From Phoronis australis (lineage: Eukaryota; Phoronida; Phoronidae), in NCBI GenBank assembly GCA_002633005.1, contig NMRA01000627.1, positions 79,891 to 120,526 of the forward strand: 40,636 nt of DNA. The letters run 5' to 3'. A program made the translations under genes and the position numbers. Shown piece after piece: positions 21,500 to 30,750 of this stretch. The notes beneath the pieces are model-generated. The model was not told where the DNA came from. It searched no databases and worked only from the letters and a program-made list of their open reading frames with translations. Numbering within the stretch: position 1 is the first letter of the stretch; every line of letters starts with the position of its first letter.

Positions 21500-22494
21500 T
21501 AAGTATATCGTTTTTTGGAACAAGATTCCGCTTTTATACGTGACGACAACCTGTTAGCGATAGAATAACTGGACAGAACTAGTAGAGCTAGTCGACGATA
21601 TGTAAACGGAAATGAAACACCAGTCAGAGGCATGGTGCACGGAACGTTTGTATTTGTCACGAGTAATATCGGGACTCCTCATGATTGAAAATGCCAAAAA
21701 TTTTGCCGGACACTTTAAACCGCCATATCATATATGGCATTTAAAAGTTTCATGTGAATTTCGACCAGCCATTTCTAAAGAATGGTGTTCCAACATTTGC
21801 CAAATTTGACCATTTTTCGAGGGTCCTACATAACCTTTAATATCTTTACTTACAACGGTTACAAAATTAAAACGAGTTTTATACACAGCAGTTCCGTACG
21901 GCACGGTTAGAAAGAATCACAAACCGATGGTGTACTATCAATGAAATTATTCTAATGGGCTGTAAAAAAGGAAAATGCATATTTTTCATTGTTTTTGTTT
22001 CAATAACAAAAAAAACTGGGAAGCAATTTTTCAAAACGCAATCAAATTAAATTTCTCAGTCGCTGTGCGGTTAAATTTGTTGAGATTTGATAGGAAATAT
22101 CAAGTTAAAGTGTTTATTTAAGATACAAAAGTTGGATCAAATTCAGCAAAAATGACGAGTTTGTCGGTTTTAAAAACCTCTATCGAACTAGTAACCATGA
22201 CTGATACGAATCGATCCGCTTCGGCTTGACGATTTCCTAATTTGCAACCCAGATTACCAGACGATCACACACACGAACTTCGAATTACACACCAGAAGCA
22301 GTGAAAATTGTATGCATTAAAGTCGGTATGATCTGAGCAGATGACTTTTTAGACAAGTTAAATATATGGATTTTTGTGCAACATGTCTTTGTTTCGTTTT
22401 ATTCCACACAACCCGAGTTGTGGACATGAGGCCCCTGCAATTCCCTCAAATGTCGTCAATTTGGCGCCTGTCAGCCATTCTCGCGTACAAATAT
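21500..22494. other. Intron 1 of peptide gene A, left part
   Basis: Contains a block conserved with copy B (22080-22325), noncoding in both. Otherwise unremarkable and AT-rich. Confidence 0.5.
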
Positions 22495-22972
22495 NNNNNN
22501 NNNNNNNNNNNNNNNNNNNNNNNNNNNNNNNNNNNNNNNNNNNNNNNNNNNNNNNNNNNNNNNNNNNNNNNNNNNNNNNNNNNNNNNNNNNNNNNNNNNN
22601 NNNNNNNNNNNNNNNNNNNNNNNNNNNNNNNNNNNNNNNNNNNNNNNNNNNNNNNNNNNNNNNNNNNNNNNNNNNNNNNNNNNNNNNNNNNNNNNNNNNN
22701 NNNNNNNNNNNNNNNNNNNNNNNNNNNNNNNNNNNNNNNNNNNNNNNNNNNNNNNNNNNNNNNNNNNNNNNNNNNNNNNNNNNNNNNNNNNNNNNNNNNN
22801 NNNNNNNNNNNNNNNNNNNNNNNNNNNNNNNNNNNNNNNNNNNNNNNNNNNNNNNNNNNNNNNNNNNNNNNNNNNNNNNNNNNNNNNNNNNNNNNNNNNN
22901 NNNNNNNNNNNNNNNNNNNNNNNNNNNNNNNNNNNNNNNNNNNNNNNNNNNNNNNNNNNNNNNNNNNNNNNN
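22495..22972. other. Assembly gap (478 N)
   Basis: A run of undetermined bases lies directly beside a long trinucleotide microsatellite, which probably broke the assembly. Open frames spanning the gap are artefacts. Confidence 0.99.
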
Positions 22973-22995
22973 GGCTGACACGACATGAATTTTTA

Positions 22996-23137
22996 TTAGT
23001 ATTACATTACTATTACTACTATTATTACTATTACTATTACTATTACTATTACTATTACTATTACTATTACTATTACTACTATCACTATTATTACTCGCTA
23101 TCGTTTTCGTTATCGTTGTTATATTATTACTATTATG

Positions 23138-23171
<34 letters not shown>

Positions 23172-23215
23172 GTATGATTATGATTATTATTATTATTATT
23201 ATTATTATGAATAAT
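22996..23215. repeat. Compound trinucleotide microsatellite (ATTACT / ATT)n
   Basis: Tandem TTACTA hexamers at about 23006-23095 pass through a short CGTTATCGTT stretch into (TTA/ATT)n at about 23130-23208. Translated poly-Tyr and poly-Asn frames here are not genes. Confidence 0.97.
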
Positions 23216-23628
23216 TGATATAACGAGGACACGATCCATGTTTAGTAAAGTGATAGTTCAATGTTTTCATCGGGCTTTTCATAGTGGACAGCGATTGCTG
23301 TTCCAAAGGATAGGGGTTCCCATGTTCAGCCTTAACGATATTGTGAGGAACTTCTTGACTGCTGTTGATGCAGAGTAGGACTACTTCTTGGAAACGAGGA
23401 GGTTGAGATTTAAAATTTTGTTGAGACGTGCCCCAACGTCAAAAAATGATTATTTCTGACCTATCCGCAGGCACTGTATTGTTTGTAAATATCACTATAT
23501 ATCCACCTGTAGTTTGCTAAGAAGAAATTAACTTGATTCAGACCGCACTATTTTACTCGCGACTTTCATCTAAATTTGAGGATACCCACCGTGTAATCAT
23601 TTTTGTTATTTTAAGAGAGGTCTAGCAA

Positions 23629-23667
23629 CGTAAAATGTAACAATGACGTAAATTGTTACATTTTACG
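23629..23667. repeat. Perfect 16-bp inverted repeat (CGTAAAATGTAACAAT)
   Basis: Arms 23629-23644 and 23652-23667 are perfect complements around a 7-nt loop (GACGTAA). It is a strong cruciform or RNA hairpin candidate inside intron 1 of peptide gene A. No counterpart was seen in copy B. Confidence 0.8.
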
Positions 23668-24834
23668 GAGTATCAGTGCGCCTACAAACGTCGGGTGGCA
23701 GGGCTATGGACACACGATGCATGCACTGATAAAAGTGTGCAGTCAACGTTTACAGGAGTGGGGCTAGCTACGACAGAGAAGCCATTAGATTGAAGTATTT
23801 CACTGACGCCTTTCACTTCAGTTGAAGAACAATAATTTTATACATTAAAAACTACGAGCTATTCGTTACGCTAGCTTTGTATGTCCTTTCTATTTGATAG
23901 TTTGTCCCCGCCTCACTACTTCAGACTTTCCTGCGGATATCGGTGACTTGCAAATTGATCAGTAAGATGCGTAACGCCGCCCTTGGCGCTCCGGTATAAA
24001 CACATTAATTTACAGATGTATTGCATGTGTCAAAAGCGCAAAGCCAGCTACGTTATTTTATGCGAACTTTCGTCGATAAGGCTACAGAATCGCTTGAGTA
24101 ATGAGGTTTCTTGGATAAAATTCAGTTCTCACGAAGACGTATCATGGACTGACACATTTCAGATCGTGCTAGAATCATTTTCCAACAATTTGTCCAAGAT
24201 TATTCGTGAGGAGTTCGTATTACTCAAGACACAATCCCAAACGCGAAATTGCAGGACTCACTGGGTGAAGGAAGGATGTCATACACACTACGTAAACTTT
24301 GCGTTCTGTAACTTCACGAATAATTGCAATTGCTTTAAAACTGCATTTCTCTCTATTTAGCTGCCTTAAAAACGAAAACCGAATTAGGTCTCTAAACTCT
24401 TTATCAAGTCGGTCCCTTTCGTTTCTGTGATGGACTTCTGTTTGGGTTAACAACAACTTGATATCGAAATCATCAGCTACTTAGAGTTACCAACATGCAT
24501 TTTCATAGTTTTCAGTTTGAGGTGTCAGTTAGCGAATATGAATTGAATGCCATAAACTCTAACTAAAGGAGCACCTTATATGCCAAATAGTGTAGATTTT
24601 TAAATTTTGATGAAAAATTAGTTATTTCCAAGTTTACCGCCAAGTGAAGTAATGGGTGGAAGACGCTTGGTCACATGACTATCAACTGGGATAGCGGAAC
24701 TCAGCAGGTCAGAAGTTGAGGACGATATAAGCATAAGCCTAGTACGTGTCGTAGCACTCGATCTGGGCCAGGGATGAGGGCCTGTGATTACTTGCACTAG
24801 AATGAAAGCACTGACAGTTGGTTCGTTGCTTACA

Positions 24835-25088
24835 AGGTGGCGAGTCCTTCATCGTAACGCTGCGCTTTTGTGTTTGATTGAAGCATTCCTTGAAATGTGC
24901 CGAACAAATGGTGGCTCCCGACCGAATAGTATGTTCCACACTAACATCCCACAATCTCGTACGGCGCACAAAGTCGATGCCATTTCTGTGCAACTTTCGT
25001 GTCTTTAAGAAATTTGAACACAGAGACGTTCTCGGTCCAGTTGCTGTTACTACAGCCTCCACAAACGAACTTTTTATGTCTGAAGAAG
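24835..25088 (-). pseudogene. THAP zinc-finger domain fragment with frameshift
   Basis: On the minus strand one frame reads RHKKFVCGGCSNSNW, then VSVFKFLKDTKVAQKWHRLC, and hits a stop. The next frame continues LWDVSVEHTIRSGATICSAHF and KECF, then MKDSPP. Together these give the THAP C2-CH pattern (CxxC, the FxFP-like FKF, the conserved W, and CxxH in ICSAHF), interrupted by one frameshift near 24960. THAP domains bind DNA and occur in P-element-type transposases and in host regulators. Nothing after the domain is recognisable. It sits in an insertion absent from copy B of the duplication, which favours a transposon relic. Confidence 0.75.
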
Positions 25089-25551
25089 GCGATTCTTCCC
25101 GGACTATCCTCACAACTCTCCTCATTATCGCACCGTCGCGATAACAGAAAAAGATTTTTTTTTATTGTTGGCCTTGTTTCTTAGCAACAGGTATAGTAAA
25201 GGCTATTAAATCTCTTAAGACTTTTGATGTATTAATAATTAAAATTCCTTTTGAGAAACAGTGTCATGGTGGAACGTTCGGCGTTTATTTAGATTGCACA
25301 AACTAAAAACTCCGACTTTGAAATCGGCTCACCTGCGTATTGCCTGTTGATTTAACATAATACATGGAATGCTCTCATTGCAAGGAATATGAGACCGATT
25401 GTTTTTGAGTGAAATACTAATTCGATTTTCGTTTCTATTTAGTAAACTGAGCGAAACGTGATTTATTAATGTATGTATGTATGATACATATATTTTACCA
25501 TGTACTGAAAATTATTTCCATGGGACTGAACATGTCACGGTCCTTTTACAG

Positions 25552-25642
25552 CCTGAGATATCAACAGAAGAGCCAAACAGACGATAATGAAGACGGTATA
25601 CATCATTGCCTTGTTGATTGTCACCGTGATGTTCTCAGCTAC
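25552..25642 (+). CDS. Peptide gene A exon 2: start codon and signal peptide
   Basis: The acceptor CCTTTTACAG ends at 25551 and the donor GTGAGT starts at 25643. After a 35-nt leader, ATG at 25587 opens MKTVYIIALLIVTVMFSA plus two bases of a Thr codon. This is a Lys followed by an uninterrupted hydrophobic core and small residues, a textbook signal peptide. The exon is too short to stand out as an ORF. The diverged copy at 36062-36159 keeps the acceptor, ATG and hydrophobic core, showing selection or recent duplication. The phase (two bases over) fits exon 3 at 27746 exactly. The family is not recognised. Confidence 0.65.
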
Positions 25643-26016
25643 GTGAGTGATTGTGTTATCCAGCAATATAAATATACCCAGGGAGCATGAAAGTCACAAT
25701 GCCTCTTTCGCTAACCCCCGGTTGGACGTTCCTATAAAATTTGATTTGTTGATTTGTTTACTATGTACATGCCAATTATCGTTTTGTAAACCTGACAGTT
25801 TTGAACCAATTTTTTTAATTTTAAAATCCAAGAGTGTTGCCAAAATGCGAAATCTAACAGAGTGTAGAGAGGTTATATAAGTGACTACTTAAACCAACAG
25901 TGAAGTAATTTCAATGATTCAAAACATTTCTGCCGTATCAAGACAAATAATTTTCAAATATGGACCCTTCACAGTTGCTGCAGATAATTTGGCAATCGTC
26001 TGATATACTATGATAA

Positions 26017-26081
26017 CGTGCCCGCATTTTGAGAACCAGTTTGATGCCCGGGGGAAAACTGGTTCTCAAAATTCGGGCACG
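26017..26081. repeat. Small hairpin element, copy 2 (26-bp arms)
   Basis: Arms 26017-26042 and 26056-26081 (beginning CGTGCCCG and ending CGGGCACG, with TTGAGAACCAGTTT inside) match at 25 of 26 positions around a 13-nt loop. The core is identical to the intronic copy at 7301-7320. Folded as RNA it would form a stem of pre-miRNA size. Confidence 0.8.
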
Positions 26082-26240
26082 TACATCAGACCATTGTGCC
26101 AATAGTCAGGCATTCATCCAAAATTATACAAATGAGAATTGTCTATTGTCTACCCAGCTAATGGAAAACTGGTTCTCAAAATTCGGGCACGTACATCAGA
26201 CCATTGTGCCAATAGTCAGGCATTCATCCAAAATTATACA
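26053..26240 (+). repeat. Identical 78-bp direct repeats, 110 bp apart
   Basis: 26053-26130 and 26163-26240 are identical by eye (GGAAAACTGGTTCTCAAAAT through AAAATTATACA). The repeat includes the right arm of the hairpin element but not its left arm. The spacer's ATTGTCTATTGTCTACCCAG also recurs at about 26788-26807. It is a recent local duplication. Confidence 0.9.
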
Positions 26241-27241
26241 TCATTAATAATTAGTTGTACCTGAGGTGCCGTTTGATAGAATTACATTCTTCATTAAAAA
26301 TTTAGGATCAACAAGTGCAGTTACTTTTACAAGAAACGTGATAGACTAATTACTCCAGCTCTTCGGTCGTACTAACACTATGAATATCAAAGGCCAGTGG
26401 GCCACATTGTCACTATAAGGCCCATACCAACACAACTGCGCACAGTATTAAAATGTAATGCTTGTGCCGACAACTGAGAATTCGTGCACTGTATACGTGA
26501 CTACACTCTATCACAGTGCTAAACTTTGCAGTATAGGTGGCGCTGTGTCAGAGGGTATATACGTGACTTCAGTCGCGTACGGGACTTCCGGTACCTCAAC
26601 AGCACCGCTATCCGACCATCCATCAAAACGATGTCAAGCCCTGTGTTGGCCTATTGTACTACGTTAGTAGTCAATTAGCCAGCTAGGTTGCAGAAATAAT
26701 GTTTTACACAAGAGATGCCACGTCAAAGCATTAGACACACCTACATGAAAACGATGAAGTTTGAGAGCTCCGCCCCTTCCGCAGAATTGTCTATTGTCTA
26801 CCCAGCTAACAAATGGACCAAACAGGGCTTGGCTTTGTTTAACTTACAATGTCATTGTTGTTGGGGTATACGGGTAGGTTTGTAGCTATGAAGTCACGTA
26901 TACCGTACACGTGTACTTGTCGGTACACACGTTACATTTTATTGCTATTGTGATGTTTGTATGTTTTTAGTTTTAGTCTCGCATGTACGATACTTAGACG
27001 AGAGTTGTAAGAAAACGTTGTTGTAATGCAAGCCGCCATATTGGAATAGATTTAGACTAGTTGTTATCATCATGAGCTGAGTTTTTATTCCTCTTACTAC
27101 ATAAAGTATAACAGCCAAGAGCAGTTATGCTAGTACGGCCTACTGTTATGACCCGTAAAGTAAGGGCATACTACGCCCCTGCACAACTACATGTAGATTT
27201 CTGAATTCAAACTGGCCGTATGTGACATCGATATTTTTCTA
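26241..27241. other. Intron 2 of peptide gene A, no further coding signal
   Basis: Short chance frames only (for example 26458-26667). It contains the small ATTGTCTATTGTCTACCCAGC repeat at about 26787. Confidence 0.5.
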
Positions 27242-27688
27242 GATTCCAAGGTACCTAAACTACACGGTTAACGGACTCATAAACACGGTCACGGACGCAT
27301 GAACACGACTCACGGACCTGCAAACACCGTCCACTGACTCACAAACACGGTAACGGACTCGCAAAACATGATCCCTTCACCCACATACACGGGATATGGA
27401 CTCGTATTCACGAGGAACACGGTTAACGGACCGCCAAGCACGGGTCACGGACTCATCGGCTTCCTGGGTCAGCTGACCAATCTACATTTTGTCCATAAAC
27501 CGTAATTAGCGGTCCGTTAACCACGGTGTTTCTTCGTGAATGTGAATCCGTGTCCCGTGTATTTGGGTGAATGGGTCGTGTTGGTGAGTCCGTTCCCGTC
27601 TTTGTGAGTCAGTCCGCCGAGTCGTGTTCATGCGTCCGTGACCGTGTTTACCCGTTAACCGTGTAGCCAGTTTAGGTACCTTGGATTC
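27242..27688. mobile_element. Foldback element with inverted arms of about 200 bp made of 21-bp subrepeats
   Basis: The left end GATTCCAAGGTACCTAAACT (27242) is the inverted copy of the right end (AGTTTAGGTACCTTGGATTC with one difference, ending 27688). Each arm consists of about nine degenerate units of CACGGTTAACGGACTCATAAA type, in inverse orientation in the other arm. The centre holds GGTCAGCTGACC. This architecture matches foldback transposons such as Drosophila FB and sea urchin TU elements. No coding capacity. It ends 57 bp before exon 3 of the peptide gene. Confidence 0.85.
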
Positions 27689-27745
27689 GTTGTTTCACAC
27701 ATTTTCCCGCGGGCAATCCAATAAAAAAGGTCATTGTTATTTTAG

Positions 27746-27899
27746 CGTCACGGAAGCTAAGGTTTGCTGCGCTGATCCACCCAAGGCGGCCAAAGTCGAG
27801 CGCCGCACGATCAACACTGAAAAGAGATTCTTGGACGTCGAGAGAAATACAGACACCGATCTGCGCCGCAACGCACTTGTGCGGCCTACGCGGTATTGA
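27746..27899 (+). CDS. Peptide gene A exon 3: mature part of a 69-residue secreted peptide
   Basis: The acceptor TTGTTATTTTAG ends at 27745. The first base completes the Thr codon left open by exon 2, and the frame runs 50 residues to TGA (27897-27899). With exon 2 the product is 69 residues: signal peptide, then TEAKVCCADPPKAAK with a vicinal Cys pair, dibasic sites (VERR, TEKR, DLRR) and a C-terminus NALVRPTRY. The composition is basic and polar, and this exon is G/C-richer than its surroundings. Dibasic sites would suit processing to short peptides, as in a neuropeptide or host-defence precursor, but no family is recognised. Two Cys only, so not a typical knottin. Poly(A) signal follows at 27966. 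Confidence 0.6.
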
Positions 27900-27965
27900 G
27901 AGCGTTAATCAGTAAAACCTGTCCCTACATTGGGCCATAATCCAGACATGTGGAAATATACACTG

Positions 27966-27971
27966 AATAAA
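27966..27971 (+). terminator. Poly(A) signal of peptide gene A
   Basis: AATAAA lies 67 bp after the stop codon and is followed by a T-rich stretch (CTTTTCTTTTCTTCTGTC at about 27995). Confidence 0.6.
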
Positions 27972-28009
27972 GAGACACAATGAGTACTGTAAACTTTTCT
28001 TTTCTTCTG

Positions 28010-28193
28010 TCATCATGAATTGCAAGAGCTGGTTGATTGCGACAAACTCGACCTCATTTATGATCGCCAGATTATTTGCTTTCCTCGCCTCTCTGGCCGT
28101 GATCCCATGCAGTGCCCAAAGCACCAGTTTAAGACTGAACACTGATACTCTAGTAAGCGTGTTTTCGTCACCTGCTTTTTGAGCTGTTGTAGC
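28010..28193 (-). CDS. Possible minus-strand exon or relic, armadillo-like helical sequence
   Basis: The minus-strand frame includes VLWALHGITAREAR and NNLAIINEVEFVAINQLLQF, which recall a helical armadillo/HEAT-type repeat. The sequence GCGTCTAG at about 28194-28201 on that strand could be an acceptor. No good donor, no neighbouring exon and no start are seen. It overlaps the downstream flank of the peptide gene. This may be chance. Confidence 0.25.
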
Positions 28194-28217
28194 TAGACGC
28201 ACATTAGGAAATAGCAA

Positions 28218-29354
28218 TAATAACTTAACGAGATATCGGCGCTAGGGTTTCCGCTAGAAGTTCTCCGATTCATTAATGTAATTTGAATGCACAAAATTAT
28301 GCAATCGTTCCACACCTAACACCGCGGCACTAAGAGGACGAGCTCAAACATTCAAGGTACCACGAAAACAATTCCATGTGATAGAGATCAAAGTAATGTT
28401 GCGTCATTCTCCTAATTTGGTTACAAAAAAGGTTTCGTCTTGAGAACTATAGTGTCGCTCGTTACAAACGCGGCGTTTTGCTAGTTTCTTGTCGATTCTT
28501 CACTAAAACCTCATAACAATAATACCGTGACGCTTTGAAATTTACACAACATCTGGAAAAAGAACAGTCACTGAGTTGTCGATAAAAAGGGATTGGCCAA
28601 TAAGTGGCGTTCCATGCCATGATCATGATCAATGAGACGAAGACAGCGTGTGACACACAATCCGGCATATTGGTGACGGGCGATGTGTAAACAAAAGCAC
28701 GCCGCCTTATGGAAGCCGGGAAATTTTCAGAATATAATTCGAAATTTTAAATACTAACGAGGTTTCAAAATATTGCAAACATAATGCAGTATAAACCCGT
28801 GATCCAGACATTGCTTTAACGGTCATATAAGTCATTTCGCTGACAAAATTCCTAATGCTTTGGCTGAAATTCTCAAGGAGTGCTAGGGCCTGTGAGGTGT
28901 TGTCGGTTCAGTCAAAAAGATAATCACTGACATTTAGACATTTTATAAAGTTTGTAAAATATTTCCTTCATACTACTTGGGAATATACACCCATTAACCT
29001 TTAAAATTGCATAGAACCTATTTTCTAGTTGTTTATAAACCGACAAGACGGTCATCTGTCTGGGGGCCACTCACCCGCGTGCCATTAAATCACTGCATTG
29101 CAAAGCATTTAGTCTGGGCTTGTAATGGAGCTGATTTTTTGTCAGCGTTAGTTCATCCTGTAGGTCTACACTAAATACCTCCAAAAGGCTCACTCAGCTA
29201 AATTTGCCTGAACTTTCATAGATCTAAATTAGTTAAAGTCCTTCTCTCACGCGTTGTTAACCCTTATTACATGGTTAGAGGATGTTATAAGGATTCAAGA
29301 AGTACCTACTCCATAACTAATACACGATCCGTACTCCACAAAAAGGTTTAAATG
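28218..29354. other. Intergenic, nothing recognised
   Basis: Short frames only, no repeat match within the window. Confidence 0.45.
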
Positions 29355-30318
29355 CATAGGCGGATTTAGGGGGGGGGGNCCCTTGGCTGGCGCAAAAAAA
29401 AATTAAAGCAGCAAGAGCGTAGGGAAACGTTAAGTTTATTAATTTGCTCCGGTAATTAAAATTATACGGATGAAAAAAGATTTAAATGTGTGCAGTTTTA
29501 GTGTTGGGGGGGGGCTCAAATCCAATTTCAAGTGTCAAATTCGGAACACGGCGCATTCGTAACGGAACTATGGCTAAGTATAAGCACTCCCGCGATATCC
29601 CAGGCGACCGGCAGTGGCGCTGCGCACTACGACTCCGTTTCCGTCGTCTGCTCCACTGTGCAATGGAGAAAATTTACTTCATTTTTTAAAGAAAATGGAA
29701 CCTGAGTGACGATGAAAAAGCAGAAGCTGCTGGTAAGATGTGAATTTTAATCGAAGCCTTAGTGAATCACTCCGAAACTTTGTCAAACTTTAACTTAAGA
29801 CGATTTCCAAAGCAATCCTGTCATTATTGCCAACACGAAAAACAGATTTTGTCTTTTGGGCATTTGAAGACTATTTTAAATACAACAAATTTGTTAAGAA
29901 CCGATTGCTCAAAATATAAAACGTGTAATAAGCATAACAAAAAGAAGTAGGTTTCGCGCGCAAACGCTGTGAACCATAAACAAGTAGGTCTCTTAGCATA
30001 GATGCTTTACTGAAATCGTGGTGGTGTAGTGGCAAAGCACGCGCGTCCTATCACTCAGGTTCTGAGTTCGAGCCAGTGAAAGTCGCAATTTTTCCTGTTT
30101 TTTTTTCCTTTTTTCTTGGATAATACATCAGAAATCAAGGAAAGTGCTTGATTTTTAGAGGAAAAAACAGAAACATTTCCTGGGCGGGAGGGGGGCAAAC
30201 CCCCCCTCCCGACCTCCCCCCATTCGGTGTTATGCGCATCTACAATCGTGGTTGGCGCAAATGCTTACAGCAGGACAAGATGTTGGGCCCCCCTTGTGAT
30301 ATCCTAGATCCGCCACTG
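29355..30318. mobile_element. Nonautonomous hAT-like element, about 960 bp
   Basis: The left end reads CATAGGCGGATTTAGG followed by a G run (with one N); the right end is CCTAGATCCGCCACTG. These are inverted and related to the AGTGGCGGATCTACG termini of the 16765-19462 element. G- and C-runs sit just inside both ends, as in that element. The interior has no transposase but includes a tRNA-like segment. Flanks share only TTTA, so the duplication is unclear. Confidence 0.65.
30018..30095 (+). mobile_element. tRNA-related segment (possible SINE head)
   Basis: GTGGTGGTGTAGTGGCAAAGCACGCG-like A-box sequence (GGTGTAGTGGCAAAGCAC) is followed about 30 bp later by GGTTCTGAGTTCGAGCC, resembling a B box, and then by a run of T (30100-30111) that would terminate Pol III. 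The acceptor stem does not pair well, so it is not a functional tRNA. It differs from the SINE at 10341. Confidence 0.45.
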
Positions 30319-30514
30319 TTTACTCACTTTTGTTTGGATATCAGTTGTCGCTGTTTCCAGTTTGTCAATTCGAAGACCCAACGCTGTGCCAATGTCGTCC
30401 AATTTTTTGTTCAGCGCACTTTCCAAGTTCAAAACAAAGGCTTTAATTTCGTCTAAATCCGTTGAAGCTGACACTGGCGCACTATGCGTGACCGTTCCGT
30501 ATTTAGATGTTGAA

Positions 30515-30750
30515 CAGATTAAGCAAGTAGGAACTTGAAACGTTATTCATGTAACTTAAAAATGATGTGGTGTCGCATTGTGACAGTTGTGGAATAAATT
30601 GGATCCTCAAGTGATCATACAGAAAGCATCCTGTTAAGAAGTGAAATTCGTCTTCAATTTCATACAAATTGAATCTCTTGAAATGTTTGCACAGCCTTAG
30701 TTCTCTATCTACTCTTCCTCGCGCCAACTCGATTTCATGAGTATGAGAAC
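30515..30750 (-). pseudogene. LINE C-terminal fragment (zinc-knuckle-like tail)
   Basis: The minus strand reads IELARGRVDRELRLCKHF, then IEDEFHFLTGCFLYDHLRIQ, ending about 25 residues later. RxCxxC followed by hydrophobic IEDEFHFLxxCxxYxxLR is the usual C-terminal tail of many LINE polyproteins; here the second Cys is replaced. No RT is attached, so it is a 5'-truncated relic. Confidence 0.65.

Larger units (their letters stand above)
21365..25735 (+). repeat. Segmental duplication, unit A
   Basis: Four blocks here align in order with a second locus: 21365-21520 with 33030-33180, 22080-22325 with 34787-35025, 24050-24360 with 35475-35815, and 25345-25735 with 35875-36245. The blocks include promoter, exon 1 and exon 2 of the peptide gene. 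Unit A is longer because of the gap and microsatellite region and of an insertion of about 1 kb holding a THAP fragment. Confidence 0.8.

Noticed and set aside
22358-23239. Long open frames (293, 268, 204 and 171 residues)
   Set aside because: They run through the N gap and the trinucleotide microsatellite; most residues are undetermined or poly-Asn/poly-Tyr.
23983-24360. 125-residue open frame
   Set aside because: The homologous block of locus B (35475-35815) conserves the DNA but not this reading frame, so it is intron sequence.
30018-30095. Functional tRNA gene
   Set aside because: B-box-like sequence is present but the acceptor stem and arms do not fold properly; kept only as a tRNA-related repeat.
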